Shown: piece after piece, positions 44,056-53,213 of the stretch
Position numbering within the stretch: the stretch's first letter is position 1
How the letters are laid out: every line of letters begins with the position of its first letter
Assembly (NCBI RefSeq): GCF_025685625.1
Contig: NZ_JAGSYI010000001.1
Span: forward strand, 2,275,147 to 2,339,146
Length of the DNA stretch: 64,000 bases
From: Acidicapsa acidisoli
Lineage (GTDB): Bacteria; Acidobacteriota; Terriglobia; Terriglobales; Acidobacteriaceae
Direction: 5' to 3'
Position numbers and translations under genes: made by a program
The notes under the pieces: model-generated
Seen by the model: the letters and a program-made list of their open reading frames with translations, nothing else
Told to the model about the DNA's origin: nothing
Database searches by the model: none

Positions 44056-44532
44056 TCAATCAAGTGGAGAATTTTTCTGAGAATCATCGACGAGTTGAAC
44101 GCGGCCTTCAGGAATAATGATTTCGCGACGACCGAAGAGACGCGCATCAAGTGAAAAAGCGCCCGGGCCAAGCAAAACAAGCGCGGCGGATATCGCAGCC
44201 AGATTGAATGCAGTTAACGCACTGATGTGGTTGTTCGCTTCAGTCATCAAAGACGGCGAAACGCCCGTCATAAGATAACCAACTGTTGCCGCGGCGCTTG
44301 CAACGGGTGTGAGAAAGCCGACGAAAATCGCTGCTCCAACAGCGATTGCGAGCGATCCAACGACCCAAGCGCTAATCGAATGACCGTTGGGTCCAACGAG
44401 CGCTTCAATTGCGTAAATGATTGCATTGACAGCAACAGTAAGCCGCAGAAAGATGAGGCCGATGCCTGGCCAACCCTCCGGGAAGCTGGAAAAGAGCCTT
44501 TGCAGCCGGTGCCTCCTCAGGCGCAAAGACAC
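44056..44532 (-). CDS. DoxX-like membrane protein
   Basis: 158 residues with four hydrophobic helices: GIGLIFLRLTVAVNAIIYAIEAL, VVGSLAIAVGAAIFVGFLTPVASAAATVGYL, ISALTAFNLAAISAALVLLGPG and a following part. It begins LRRHRLQRLFSSFPEGWPG, as in acidobacterial DoxX-like proteins. GPGAFSLDARLFGRREI ends the membrane part. It probably sits in the inner membrane; a redox role is suggested for the family. It lies downstream of the two-component system on the same strand. Confidence 0.72.
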   Translation of the reverse strand: MSLRLRRHRLQRLFSSFPEGWPGIGLIFLRLTVAVNAIIYAIEALVGPNGHSISAWVVGSLAIAVGAAIFVGFLTPVASAAATVGYLMTGVSPSLMTEANNHISALTAFNLAAISAALVLLGPGAFSLDARLFGRREIIIPEGRVQLVDDSQKNSPLD

Positions 44533-44635
44533 GCCAGAAGAAGACTAGCCTATTTCGCTGCGAAGTGGACCCCCAGAACGAGTGCTTTTTCTACACCACT
44601 TGGAAACTCGAAAGCACTCGGAAATGCAGGTAAAA

Positions 44636-45265
44636 CTAGAGATGTATGATCCCGCGTCTAATTCCGACAGCGACGGCCTCGGTGCGATCGCTTGCGCCCA
44701 GTTTTTCCATGATGTGCTTGATATGTCCCTTCACCGTTTCTTCAGAGATGAAAAGGAGCGCTGCGATGTCGCTGTTGCGATTTCCCCCCGCGATCTTCTG
44801 AAGGACCTCAACCTCTCGCTTGCTCAATGTTTCATCTCCAATATGCTCGATGAGGTGAATTGCGACCTCGGGAGGGATTTGTTTCTTCCCGGCATACACA
44901 TTGCGGATCATATCTACGAGCTGCTTTCTGGGCATGTTTTTGAGCATGTAACCTTGCGCTCCCGCCCCCAGCGCGCGCTGAATCTCGGCGTCTCCTTCAA
45001 ACGTCGTTAGCATGATCACTCGGGCATCTGCAAACTCTGTGCGAATGGCAAGCAGTGCGTCGATGCCCCCCATATCCGGCATCCGGACATCCATGAGTGT
45101 CACGTCGGGCTGATGTTCACGAAATCCCTGAATGGCTTCGTGTCCAGTTGATGCCTCTGCAACCAATTGCATGTCAGATTCATTCCTGATGACGGCCGCA
45201 ATGCCTTCCCTCATGAGAGGATGGTCGTCAACGCAGAAGACTCGAATCCTTGGGGTAGCGCTCAT
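44636..45265 (-). CDS. NarL/FixJ-family response regulator
   Basis: 209 residues. The receiver domain (3-120) has the acidic pocket VDDHP, the phosphorylation Asp in VTLMDVRMPDMGG and the Lys in LKNMPRKQL. The LuxR-type helix-turn-helix is LSKREVEVLQKIAGGNRNSDIAALLFISEETVKGHIKHIMEKLGA. Its start overlaps the end of the propeller kinase gene by 4 nt, so they form a cognate pair. Confidence 0.94.
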   Translation of the reverse strand: MSATPRIRVFCVDDHPLMREGIAAVIRNESDMQLVAEASTGHEAIQGFREHQPDVTLMDVRMPDMGGIDALLAIRTEFADARVIMLTTFEGDAEIQRALGAGAQGYMLKNMPRKQLVDMIRNVYAGKKQIPPEVAIHLIEHIGDETLSKREVEVLQKIAGGNRNSDIAALLFISEETVKGHIKHIMEKLGASDRTEAVAVGIRRGIIHL

Positions 45266-48200
45266 TTATGTACTCGCTTCGCTTTGTCATGCTTCGGTGT
45301 CTCGAGCCTCTCTCGGCTGAGCCAACGGAACCACTGCGATATCGGGCCATTCGAACCTTTTTCGAATGCGATCGTGCCGGGAACCGTTAAGTCTATTTCA
45401 GTTCCTGCGCCAATGCGGCTTCGAAGTCTTAGATTAGCGCCAATTCTTTCGGAGCGCTCTCGGATGCCGGCGAGTCCCCAGTGCCCCTCACGACCTGTAT
45501 GCAGCACTTGAGGATCGATTCCACGGCCATCGTCGCGCACCAGCACTTTAAGATGTCTACTCGCATATTCTACTTCGACTTCGATGCGGTTTGCCTGTGC
45601 ATGCATAAATGCATTCAATAAAGCCTCGCGGCCAATGCGATAGACTTCATCGCGGATCAGCGGCCGCAATGGACGCGTGACACTATCAACGATAACGCGG
45701 AAATCAGTTTTGTCGTCCAGGGGAAATTCCTGTCGTAGTCGCGAGAAGGCAGTCTCAAGGCTTTGGTTGCCCGATTCCGTTGTGCGTAACCCACGCAGCG
45801 TATTTCTTCCTTCTTCAGTGACCGTACGCATCAATTGCAGGACCCGTTTCAAGAGAGGCTTGGTCGGAGAGTCCTCCGGGAGTTGGTCTTCAGCTACATC
45901 AAGCTGGAGAGAGGCGCTCAGGACACCTTGCAGCAGTGTGTCATGCAATTCCTGCGCAATGCGCGTACGCTCGGCGAGCCGTTCTTGGAAGCCAACATTC
46001 AATCGTTTCGTCAATTGGTGAATGCGTAAGTGATAAATGGCGAGGATCGTCAGGCAACACCCTGCAAGACAAGTCACTCGAAACCACCACGTTTGCCAGA
46101 ATGCAGGTTCGATCAGGAAAGGGACAGAAGTCTCCGGACCATTCCAAAGACCGACACTGTTGGAGGCAACAATACGGAAGAGATATGTGCCAGGGCCCAG
46201 GTTTTTATAGACAACCTGCCTTGACGCAACGATATCGCTCCAACCTTGATCGGAACCATCGAGCTTATAGCGAAAACGGATGCGTTCTCGCGCAGCCAAG
46301 TTCATATTGTCGTAATTCAAGGTAATGCTCTGAATTCCAGAGGGAATCTGGATGGGGTTCTGCGCATTAACCTGATTTCCGCCAGCGGACATAGATTCGA
46401 TTCGCACTGCGACTGGGATCGAATTTCTGGAGATGACGATCGGATCGGCCATGGACAAACCCGACTTAAGCGAAATCCAGATGCGTCCTTCAGGATCAGC
46501 AACTACGGTGCGGTCGCGACTCACGCCTTCCACCCCCTGGAGGCCGTCGTAGATTCCATAGCTTTGAACATCGGTATCAGAGAGCAATCCGCTCAACAGC
46601 CCGTCCCTATTGACGCGAAGTACGTGATCTGAGGTGGTGAACCAGAGGGAACCCATCCCGTCTTCCGCAACTCCGAAGATCTGCTCCCGTAATGCCTCAG
46701 GCAGCCTCGGTGGAACTTTGATTTTTCCGGAGGATATGTACGCCAGACCGCCGGGAGTTACTACCCACACCACATGTTTTGTGTCTTCAAAGATTGTTCT
46801 TACTATTGACGATGGTAGGCTGTCGCTAGCTGTGTAAATCGTCCAATGCCGATTTGAGAACGAAGCTAAACCGCTGGGGGTAGCCAACCATGTTGTCCCA
46901 TCGAAGCCGTCGACTATGGAATTGACAGCATTCGAGGGGAGTCCACTGGAGTCCGAATAATTGGTAAATTTCCCGCCATTCAATCTGCTTACACCAGCAC
47001 TTACAGTCCCAGCCCAGATCGTCCCATCGCGTTCACGGTGCACGGAATAAACGCTGTTCTGCGCAAGGCCATCCGCCTGCGTATAGGTGTGGGCCGTAAA
47101 TGAATCGCCCTTTCCGGCCAGCACTGTGAGACCGCCATGTTGCCGGCCGACGCAGATTTCACCGTCGCTACCGCTAACGGAATACACAACATCGTGTTCC
47201 AGTCCATCGAGAGTTATATGACCGACTTGCCCTCCCTTCATCCAGTAGAGGCCACCCGAGAGCGGCGCAAACCAGATCCGGCCCGTGGAGTCCGGGTAGA
47301 CTGAGCCAATCCCTGTTGACGGAAGACCGTCAGAAGTCGAATAGGTTGTAAACATTCCATTTCGCAGCCGCTCGACTCCTCGCGAACCGCCAAACCAAAT
47401 ATCTCCGTCGAGATCTTCATAGATTGCTGTTACTTCAAACCCAGGCTTTGGGTTGAGCAGGTCAAGCGAAACAGCGCCGGATGGAGTAATGCGCAAGATG
47501 CCATGGTTCGTTCCAATCCAGATGTTTAGGTCACGATCTCTGGCCATCGCCAGAATCTGTAATTGCTTCAACGAAGAAGTCAAGTTAAGGGTGGCCAGTA
47601 CGCCACCCTCCCACAAATGAATGCCGTTGTCGGTTCCAATCCATAAGCCGCCGGTGTCTGCGGGCAGAAGAGCATTGATCTTCGAATCCTTGAGCTCCTG
47701 CGCAACTGTGGAAATGTGTCTCTGACTCAGACGAAAGAGACCGTTATCTTGTGTGCCGAGCCAAATACTCCCGTCTCGCGTCGCAGCCAGGGAGATGACA
47801 ATACCGGGATTTTGCTCTGCACTGACTATTGTCTCCAGGCGTCCTCCCTCATATCGGAATGTCCGATCCCCGAGTCCGGAGAGAATGACGCGCCCCTTGT
47901 CGTCGGAAGCGGTCGCTGTAAAGGTGATGTCCTGAAGATCGAATCTTGTGTATGGATCCTCAAACTTCCGGTCATGATAAAGAAGCATGCGGGGACCTTC
48001 GAGACGAATCCACAGATTCCCGCTGGCATCGGTAACGAGGCCGCGCACGGGACTAATCGGAGGCGAATCTGGAAGAGGCCGCTGAATCAAAAGGAAATTG
48101 GACCCGTCGAATCGAACCAGACCTCTTTCGGTTCCAATCCACAAATAACCATCGGCCGATTGGCGAATGGCGTAAATCCTTCCTCCAATAAATCCTTTAT

Positions 48201-48327
48201 CTTCGCCCCACTTGTCATGTACGTATTGTGAGATTCTCCGGGTGGGGTCTAATCCAAAAGCAGTATTCACAAGACATAAGAGCGCGATCCCATTTATGAG
48301 TCCTTTGCGTAGCCGATGCCTCTGCAT
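45262..48327 (-). CDS. Two-component sensor kinase with beta-propeller sensor domain
   Basis: About 1021 residues from the ATG at 48327; a TTG at 48360 would add 11 and overlap the next gene. An N-terminal signal sequence precedes a periplasmic sensor built from two-component-regulator propeller repeats (for example DGYLWIGTERGLVRFDG, GGLWIGTDNGIHLW, RIWFAPLSGGLYW), which form two seven-bladed propellers. A Y_Y_Y domain (YKLDGSDQGWSDI), one transmembrane helix and a HisKA_3 kinase (RIAQELHDTLLQGVLSAS; GHWGLAGIRERSERIG) follow. This is the hybrid-like layout used for polysaccharide sensing in other phyla, with the regulator encoded separately. Confidence 0.93.
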   Translation of the reverse strand: MQRHRLRKGLINGIALLCLVNTAFGLDPTRRISQYVHDKWGEDKGFIGGRIYAIRQSADGYLWIGTERGLVRFDGSNFLLIQRPLPDSPPISPVRGLVTDASGNLWIRLEGPRMLLYHDRKFEDPYTRFDLQDITFTATASDDKGRVILSGLGDRTFRYEGGRLETIVSAEQNPGIVISLAATRDGSIWLGTQDNGLFRLSQRHISTVAQELKDSKINALLPADTGGLWIGTDNGIHLWEGGVLATLNLTSSLKQLQILAMARDRDLNIWIGTNHGILRITPSGAVSLDLLNPKPGFEVTAIYEDLDGDIWFGGSRGVERLRNGMFTTYSTSDGLPSTGIGSVYPDSTGRIWFAPLSGGLYWMKGGQVGHITLDGLEHDVVYSVSGSDGEICVGRQHGGLTVLAGKGDSFTAHTYTQADGLAQNSVYSVHRERDGTIWAGTVSAGVSRLNGGKFTNYSDSSGLPSNAVNSIVDGFDGTTWLATPSGLASFSNRHWTIYTASDSLPSSIVRTIFEDTKHVVWVVTPGGLAYISSGKIKVPPRLPEALREQIFGVAEDGMGSLWFTTSDHVLRVNRDGLLSGLLSDTDVQSYGIYDGLQGVEGVSRDRTVVADPEGRIWISLKSGLSMADPIVISRNSIPVAVRIESMSAGGNQVNAQNPIQIPSGIQSITLNYDNMNLAARERIRFRYKLDGSDQGWSDIVASRQVVYKNLGPGTYLFRIVASNSVGLWNGPETSVPFLIEPAFWQTWWFRVTCLAGCCLTILAIYHLRIHQLTKRLNVGFQERLAERTRIAQELHDTLLQGVLSASLQLDVAEDQLPEDSPTKPLLKRVLQLMRTVTEEGRNTLRGLRTTESGNQSLETAFSRLRQEFPLDDKTDFRVIVDSVTRPLRPLIRDEVYRIGREALLNAFMHAQANRIEVEVEYASRHLKVLVRDDGRGIDPQVLHTGREGHWGLAGIRERSERIGANLRLRSRIGAGTEIDLTVPGTIAFEKGSNGPISQWFRWLSRERLETPKHDKAKRVHK

Positions 48328-48334
48328 CACGATT

Positions 48335-49423
48335 TCACGGAAGGAATTCGAATTTTTCAATCACAACCTCGACTGGTTGTTGAGGTGAAGTCTTCGTAGG
48401 TCGATAACTGTACAAGCCCATGTGAACCGTTTCCTTGGCAGGAGTCGGAACTCCCGAGGTAAAGATGTGTTCACTAATGGTCGCGGCTCCGGGGCCTATC
48501 CCCGATCCGCGGACAGTCTTAAAGGAAACGCGTCCGGACTCCCAACGTAACATGTGGGTCAGCACTCCGGCCGGGGCCGTGAATCGAGAGACGTTTTCAG
48601 GGACATAAAAAGGTTGGACAACATATTGCGCATTCTTGCTGTCTGTAATACCCCAGCGGCTCAATTCGATGTCAAGTTCACCAGGGATGTCATCCGTTCG
48701 AAAGTCATCATTTGTATATAACCCCAGAGCAGCAGATGGGCCAAAATGACCGGTATCTTGAACGACAAAGATGTACGAACCATAACCAAGACTGCGGGTC
48801 AGATTAACCTCGGCACATGTCCATAGGCCATCGTGCTCCTCCATGCGAAGATGCAGATAGCCGTTCTTATCGGTCCATACATTCGAGGGATCGTAGGAGT
48901 TGGGTTGCCCTCCTCGGTCGCTCGCCGCGTTACGCACGCTCCAGTCATATCCACTAAAGTGGATGACCTTAGAAACAATCGGTGCAGCAGGCATGCCCTT
49001 CGAAGTAGCGATTGCGACCACGCCGTTGCCTTGTGCGGGCAAAGTCGCAACCTTGGTTGCAGGGTGAAAGCCGGGCTCAACTAAGATCGCTGCATAATCG
49101 GTACCGAGATGGGTCGCGTTTCTCCATGTCGAATCGGGTTGAATTTTCGTAAAAGGCTGATTCGCAAAAGGTTGAATCCACCAAATGTCGCTACGTGCGT
49201 AAAGTACGATCTGTTGACCGGGTTTCACGCCGCTTGCCCGTCCTTCAATAAAATCCAGTTGTACCGGACCTCCAGGATTGGCGGCGGGGACTAGCGTGAT
49301 TTGAACGTTTGGTTTGGGAGGCACCCTATTCGAATTGCAGGCAGAGAGAAGGACGCTCACGAACAGGAGGAGTCTATTCGATCGATGCTTTTTGATGGAG
49401 GAAGTGCAAGGGGAAGGTTTCAT
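48335..49423 (-). CDS. Lipoprotein with concanavalin-like (GH16-like) C-terminal domain
   Basis: 362 residues. The signal peptide ends in the lipobox LLSAC near residue 29. Residues of about 40-150 form a beta-sandwich (SGVKPGQQIVLYARSDIWWIQPF). From about 170 on, FSGYDWSVRN, NGYLHLRMEEHDGLWTCAEVNL, GYGSYIFVVQDTG and GELDIELSRWG follow the strand pattern of GH16-like lectin/glucanase folds, with ELDIELSRW in place of the ExDxxE catalytic motif. It is probably a surface glycan-binding or -cutting lipoprotein. It is 8 bp upstream of the propeller kinase gene, as if its ligand is what that kinase senses. Confidence 0.7.
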   Translation of the reverse strand: MKPSPCTSSIKKHRSNRLLLFVSVLLSACNSNRVPPKPNVQITLVPAANPGGPVQLDFIEGRASGVKPGQQIVLYARSDIWWIQPFANQPFTKIQPDSTWRNATHLGTDYAAILVEPGFHPATKVATLPAQGNGVVAIATSKGMPAAPIVSKVIHFSGYDWSVRNAASDRGGQPNSYDPSNVWTDKNGYLHLRMEEHDGLWTCAEVNLTRSLGYGSYIFVVQDTGHFGPSAALGLYTNDDFRTDDIPGELDIELSRWGITDSKNAQYVVQPFYVPENVSRFTAPAGVLTHMLRWESGRVSFKTVRGSGIGPGAATISEHIFTSGVPTPAKETVHMGLYSYRPTKTSPQQPVEVVIEKFEFLP

Positions 49424-49848
49424 ATTCCTCCAAATGTTAGCAATATTTGACTGTTAGCCCGCTATCGCACCACGTTTTTGGATTGTCGTAGCGGTGTTCT
49501 CAGACGTCAGTCATATATATATACGCTTCGACTGGGAATACCAATGCTGATCTATGGAGAAAACAATAGCGGTGTTCTGATGATAATTCCACATCCCGCT
49601 CGGACATCCAGCTCACACAAAGGCCGGATACATTCGCGCAGACCAACAAGTCATCCGCATTTTTCGCTTGCAAAACGGCGACGGACCATACATCTGGATC
49701 GCCGACCAGCTGCGAAACCGTGAAGATGCCGACGTGCTTCGTCTCGAAATCGCCAACTGAAGAAGAAAAGTCCCACCTGCCCCGAAAGGCGACTTCCGTG
49801 TAAATCACTGTCAAGGGAAAGGCACGAAATTTCTTTGAGCGCGCTCGG
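49424..49848. other. 425-bp stretch at the right end of the island
   Basis: Mostly without recognisable genes. A run of TA repeats lies near 49512-49520. A plus-strand frame at 49587-49760 reads protein-like (for example RIFRLQNGDGPYIWIADQL) but lacks a start codon and could be a gene fragment. Confidence 0.35.
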
Positions 49849-49914
49849 AGAGCGCTACCGCGACACGGTAGAGGTCAGGAGTTCGAGTATCCTCGTGCCT
49901 ACCATATTTATCAA
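49849..49914. repeat. 66-bp direct repeat, right copy: tRNA-Val 3' remnant (candidate attR)
   Basis: Repeats 35079-35144 with three differences (two at the start of the anticodon loop, one in the T arm). The 5' part of the tRNA is absent, so it cannot be a functional tRNA gene. The identity continues 10 bp past the CCA. Confidence 0.82.
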
Positions 49915-50190
49915 CTACTTAGAAGTTTTGACGATCGAACTGCTGTACATCGGTTCGATAACTATCTTCCGCACCGCAGTTTCAGCCCGCCAATTTCGAT
50001 CCATCAGCGCGTCCACGACCCGGCTCCGTCTCTTCTTGGCCGTGAAGCGCCAAGTGTAAACGTTCATGGTTGTTACGTTAGCGTGCCGCATCAATTCCCG
50101 CACCACTTTGACGTCGTCTTCATCTGCCTGAGGCAAAGTGGAATAGGTGTGCCGAAAGGTGTGGAATCTAACCCACTTTGATTCTGTTGA
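49915..50190 (-). pseudogene. Tyrosine recombinase (integrase) C-terminal remnant
   Basis: The minus-strand frame gives RFHTFRHTYSTLPQADEDD followed by VVRELMRHANVTTMNVYTW. This contains the H-x-x-R box (HTFRH), the third catalytic His (LMRHANVTT) and the nucleophilic Tyr (NVYT) of phage-type integrases. Nothing upstream of the FHTFRH block looks like the catalytic N-terminal part, so the first Arg box is lost. It abuts the tRNA-Val remnant, the normal place for an integrase gene. Confidence 0.75.
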
Positions 50191-50586
50191 TAGATAAGAA
50201 CGTTCCGACTTGCAGATCGCCCGCCCAGAACCGCAAGAATGATGCGAGCCGAAGTTGGAACGCGGTTTGGCTTGTTGGCTTCAATCGGAGATCACGCCTG
50301 GACAGACCGGCGGACACTAGATGACTTCCGTTATCTTTCCGGAAGCACACAGCGACTCTAACGTGCAGAGTTTAGCTGTCACGTGCCGTGGGGGATGAGC
50401 TCAAAGCGGAGTTTTCGCCCCTCGCGTCCAAATTCCAAACAATCATGAATCAGAAGTGCGGTCAGGCTCGCATGGCTGCCGGTCCGGATTCCGCTTGATT
50501 TACATGGCGGTGGCTTGCGGCGGCGTGTTTACTATACAATGCGATGCCATCGGGCGGGATGGGCGTAGTCCGCGAATCCCTCCGCC
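50191..50586. other. 396-bp intergenic stretch before the fumarate reductase/SDH operon
   Basis: No supported gene. A 60-codon minus-strand frame is not protein-like. It probably includes the promoter of the downstream operon; no distinct operator was found. Confidence 0.4.
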
Positions 50587-51384
50587 ATGGAGGGACTCGT
50601 GTCAGCTCCCGATGTTGTCTGGAAGAACGGCAAATTTGGCCAAACATCAAGGCGCGACGCCTGGTGGCTTTCTCCGGTGGCAGTCTTTCTAGGTTTCGCC
50701 TCGTTTCTGGTCTATGCGAACTGGGCGGCGTTCCAGAACAGCCACTACACCTACGGACCTTATATCTCACCGTTCTATTCCCCCGAGCTTTTCGGCAGTT
50801 CCCCGCACGCCTTGTTTGGCCCGAAACCGAGTTGGTATCCGAACTTTCTACCCTTTTCCCCGGCTCTGTTCATTCTCTGGATACCTGGCCTGTTCCGCTT
50901 GACCTGTTACTACTACCGCGGCGCGTATTACAAATCGTTCTGGGCCGATCCACCGGCCTGTGCGGTGAGCGAGCCGCGCAAGAGTTATCTGGGGGAACGA
51001 ACCTTTCCGCTTATTCTGCAGAATTTTCATCGCTACTTTCTGAGGCTCTCGTACATCGTCTGGGGCTTTCTCGTCTACGACGCCGTGAAGTCGTTCTTCT
51101 TTCCCGAGGGATTTGGGATCGGGATTGGCAGTCTCGTTCTCGTCGTGAATGTCGTACTCCTTGGCGGATATGTATTCGGGTGTCATGCGTTCCGGCACCT
51201 GATCGGTGGGACATTTGACCGTATTTCGAATCACCCTGTACGACACAAGCTCTACGATTGCGTAAGTTGCCTGAACGCGGGGCACAAGAAATGGGCCTGG
51301 GCGAGCCTGTTTTGGGTTGGGCTTTCCGATATCTACATCCGCCTCTGCTCGATGGGTATCTGGCATGACTGGAGAATTCTCTAG
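50587..51384 (+). CDS. Succinate dehydrogenase/fumarate reductase membrane anchor subunit
   Basis: 265 residues with about five hydrophobic helices (VAVFLGFASFLVYANWAAF, FSPALFILWIPGLFRLTCYYYRG, FLRLSYIVWGFLVYDAVKSFFF, GSLVLVVNVVLLGGYVFGCHAFRHLIGG, WASLFWVGLSDIYIRLCSMGIWHDWRIL). Histidines in FHRYF, CHAFRHL and GIWHDW are candidates for haem axial ligands. Long anchors of this type occur in the actinobacterial Sdh1-like complexes, not the short SdhC/SdhD. The start may be the GTG at 50599, which has GGAGGG 4 nt upstream. The stop overlaps the next start region without a gap, so the operon is tight. Confidence 0.82.
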   Translation: MEGLVSAPDVVWKNGKFGQTSRRDAWWLSPVAVFLGFASFLVYANWAAFQNSHYTYGPYISPFYSPELFGSSPHALFGPKPSWYPNFLPFSPALFILWIPGLFRLTCYYYRGAYYKSFWADPPACAVSEPRKSYLGERTFPLILQNFHRYFLRLSYIVWGFLVYDAVKSFFFPEGFGIGIGSLVLVVNVVLLGGYVFGCHAFRHLIGGTFDRISNHPVRHKLYDCVSCLNAGHKKWAWASLFWVGLSDIYIRLCSMGIWHDWRIL

Positions 51385-53199
51385 ATGCCAGAATTCCAAC
51401 GGTTTTCCTACGATGTTCTGGTGATTGGAGCAGGCGGAGCAGGCCTGCGCGCCGCCATTGAGGCCGGAGCTAACGGCGCAAAGGTAGGAGTGGTCTGCAA
51501 ATCGCTGCTCGGCAAAGCGCATACCGTGATGGCCGAAGGTGGCATCGCAGCGGCACTTGCCAATGTCGACGATCGCGATAGCTGGCGCGTCCATTTCGCC
51601 GATACGATGCGCGGCGGTCAGTATCTCAATAACTGGCGCATGGCCGAACTGCACGCCAAGGAAGCGCCGGAATGCGTGCGTGAACTCGAGGCATGGGGCG
51701 CGCTCTTCGATCGCACGAAAGACGGCAAGATTCTTCAGCGAAACTTCGGCGGACACAGGTATCCCCGGCTGGCCCACGTCGGCGACCGCACCGGCCTGGA
51801 GATGATACGCACACTCCAGGATCACGGCATCCATACGGGGATGGAAGTCCACATGGAATGTACCGTGCTCAGCCTGCTGCTTGACGGAAACCGAATTGCC
51901 GGAGCGTGCGGATACGACCGCGAGAAGGGTCGGTTCCAACTGTGGCAGGCGAAGGCAGTGGTGATGGCCACCGGCGGAATTGGGCGTGCCTTCAAGGTGA
52001 CGAGCAACAGTTGGGAATACACGGGCGACGGCCTCGCATTGGCGTATCGCGCTGGAGCCGAACTCCAGGACATGGAATTCGTTCAGTTTCACCCGACCGG
52101 CATGGTCTGGCCGATTAGTGTGCGCGGCATTCTCGTAACAGAGGGCGTGCGCGGCGAAGGCGGCGTCTTGCGCAACAGCGAAGGCTGCCGGTTCATGTTC
52201 GACGACATTCCCGACCTCTACAAAGAGCAGACTGCAGACTCTGAAGAAGAAGGCTGGCGGTATACGCAGGGCGATAAGGATGCGCGGCGTCCGCCCGAAC
52301 TGCTCACGAGAGATCACGTTGCGCGGTGCATCAATCGTGAAGTGAAGGCAGGCCGTGGCTCTCCGCACGGCGGTGTCTTCCTCGATATTTCCTGGATCAA
52401 AGAGCGCATGCCGAAAGCAGCGGAGCACATTCAACGCAAGCTCCCAAGCATGTACCACCAATTCAAACAACTCGCCGATCTGGACATCACCAAAGAGCCG
52501 ATGGAGGTTGGTCCCACGACTCATTACATGATGGGTGGAATCCGCGTTGATGGCGATTCGCAGATGTCCACTGTGCCAGGACTTTTTGCAGCCGGAGAAG
52601 CAGCGGCAGGATTGCACGGCGCGAATCGGTTGGGCGGAAACTCCCTGTCGGACCTCGTCGTATTCGGACGGCGCGCAGGACACTTTGCCGCAGCATTCGC
52701 CAATGCCAACGGCCCGGTAACCGTCGACGAAGCGAAGATACAAGCCACGGCAGCGGCGGCCCTTGCGCCCTTTGACCGCGGTCCATCCGGCGAAAATCCA
52801 TATCAGATTCAATACGATCTGCAGGAGACCATGCAGGACCTTGTCGGGATTGTGCGTGTCGAGAGTGAAATGCGGCAAGCGCTCGATGCAATCGGGCAAT
52901 TAAGCGCAAGAGCAGAGAAAGCGGGTGTCACAGGCAATCGCGAGTACAACAATGGTTGGCACACGACGATTGATATTGAAAATCTGATGATGGTGTCGGA
53001 AGCGATTACCCGTGCGGCGCTTCTGCGAAAAGAGAGCCGCGGCGCGCAGTTCCGCGAAGACTTCCCCAACAAAGATTCGGAGTGGGGAAAGTACAACATT
53101 GTCATCCGGGGCGGAGCAGACGGTGAAATGCAGGTCGAGAAGCGCGCACTTACGCCGATGCCTGACGAATTGAAGTCAGTGGTTGAGGAGATGAAATAG
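51385..53199 (+). CDS. Succinate dehydrogenase/fumarate reductase flavoprotein subunit
   Basis: 604 residues. The FAD motif VIGAGGAGLRAAIEAG spans 13-28 and the covalent-FAD His is His46 in GKAHTVMAEGG. Active-site regions HPTGMVWPISVRGILVTEGVRGEGG, RDHVARCINREVKAGRGSPHGGVFLD and HYMMGGIRVD are intact, and the C-terminus has LMMVSEAITRAALLRKESRGAQFREDFP. It oxidises succinate or reduces fumarate at the membrane with the iron-sulfur subunit encoded next. A decayed second copy of this gene lies at 54744-55177 on the other strand. Confidence 0.95.
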   Translation: MPEFQRFSYDVLVIGAGGAGLRAAIEAGANGAKVGVVCKSLLGKAHTVMAEGGIAAALANVDDRDSWRVHFADTMRGGQYLNNWRMAELHAKEAPECVRELEAWGALFDRTKDGKILQRNFGGHRYPRLAHVGDRTGLEMIRTLQDHGIHTGMEVHMECTVLSLLLDGNRIAGACGYDREKGRFQLWQAKAVVMATGGIGRAFKVTSNSWEYTGDGLALAYRAGAELQDMEFVQFHPTGMVWPISVRGILVTEGVRGEGGVLRNSEGCRFMFDDIPDLYKEQTADSEEEGWRYTQGDKDARRPPELLTRDHVARCINREVKAGRGSPHGGVFLDISWIKERMPKAAEHIQRKLPSMYHQFKQLADLDITKEPMEVGPTTHYMMGGIRVDGDSQMSTVPGLFAAGEAAAGLHGANRLGGNSLSDLVVFGRRAGHFAAAFANANGPVTVDEAKIQATAAAALAPFDRGPSGENPYQIQYDLQETMQDLVGIVRVESEMRQALDAIGQLSARAEKAGVTGNREYNNGWHTTIDIENLMMVSEAITRAALLRKESRGAQFREDFPNKDSEWGKYNIVIRGGADGEMQVEKRALTPMPDELKSVVEEMK

Positions 53200-53213
53200 C
53201 GGGAGACGAATCG

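Noticed and set aside
49500-49814. A 104-codon minus-strand gene
   Set aside because: The composition is poor and the opposite strand reads more like protein; no start signal.
49849-49914. A second tRNA-Val gene
   Set aside because: The acceptor 5' strand and most of the D arm are missing.
49915-50190. A functional integrase
   Set aside because: Only the C-terminal catalytic third is present; the first catalytic Arg box and the DNA-binding part are missing.
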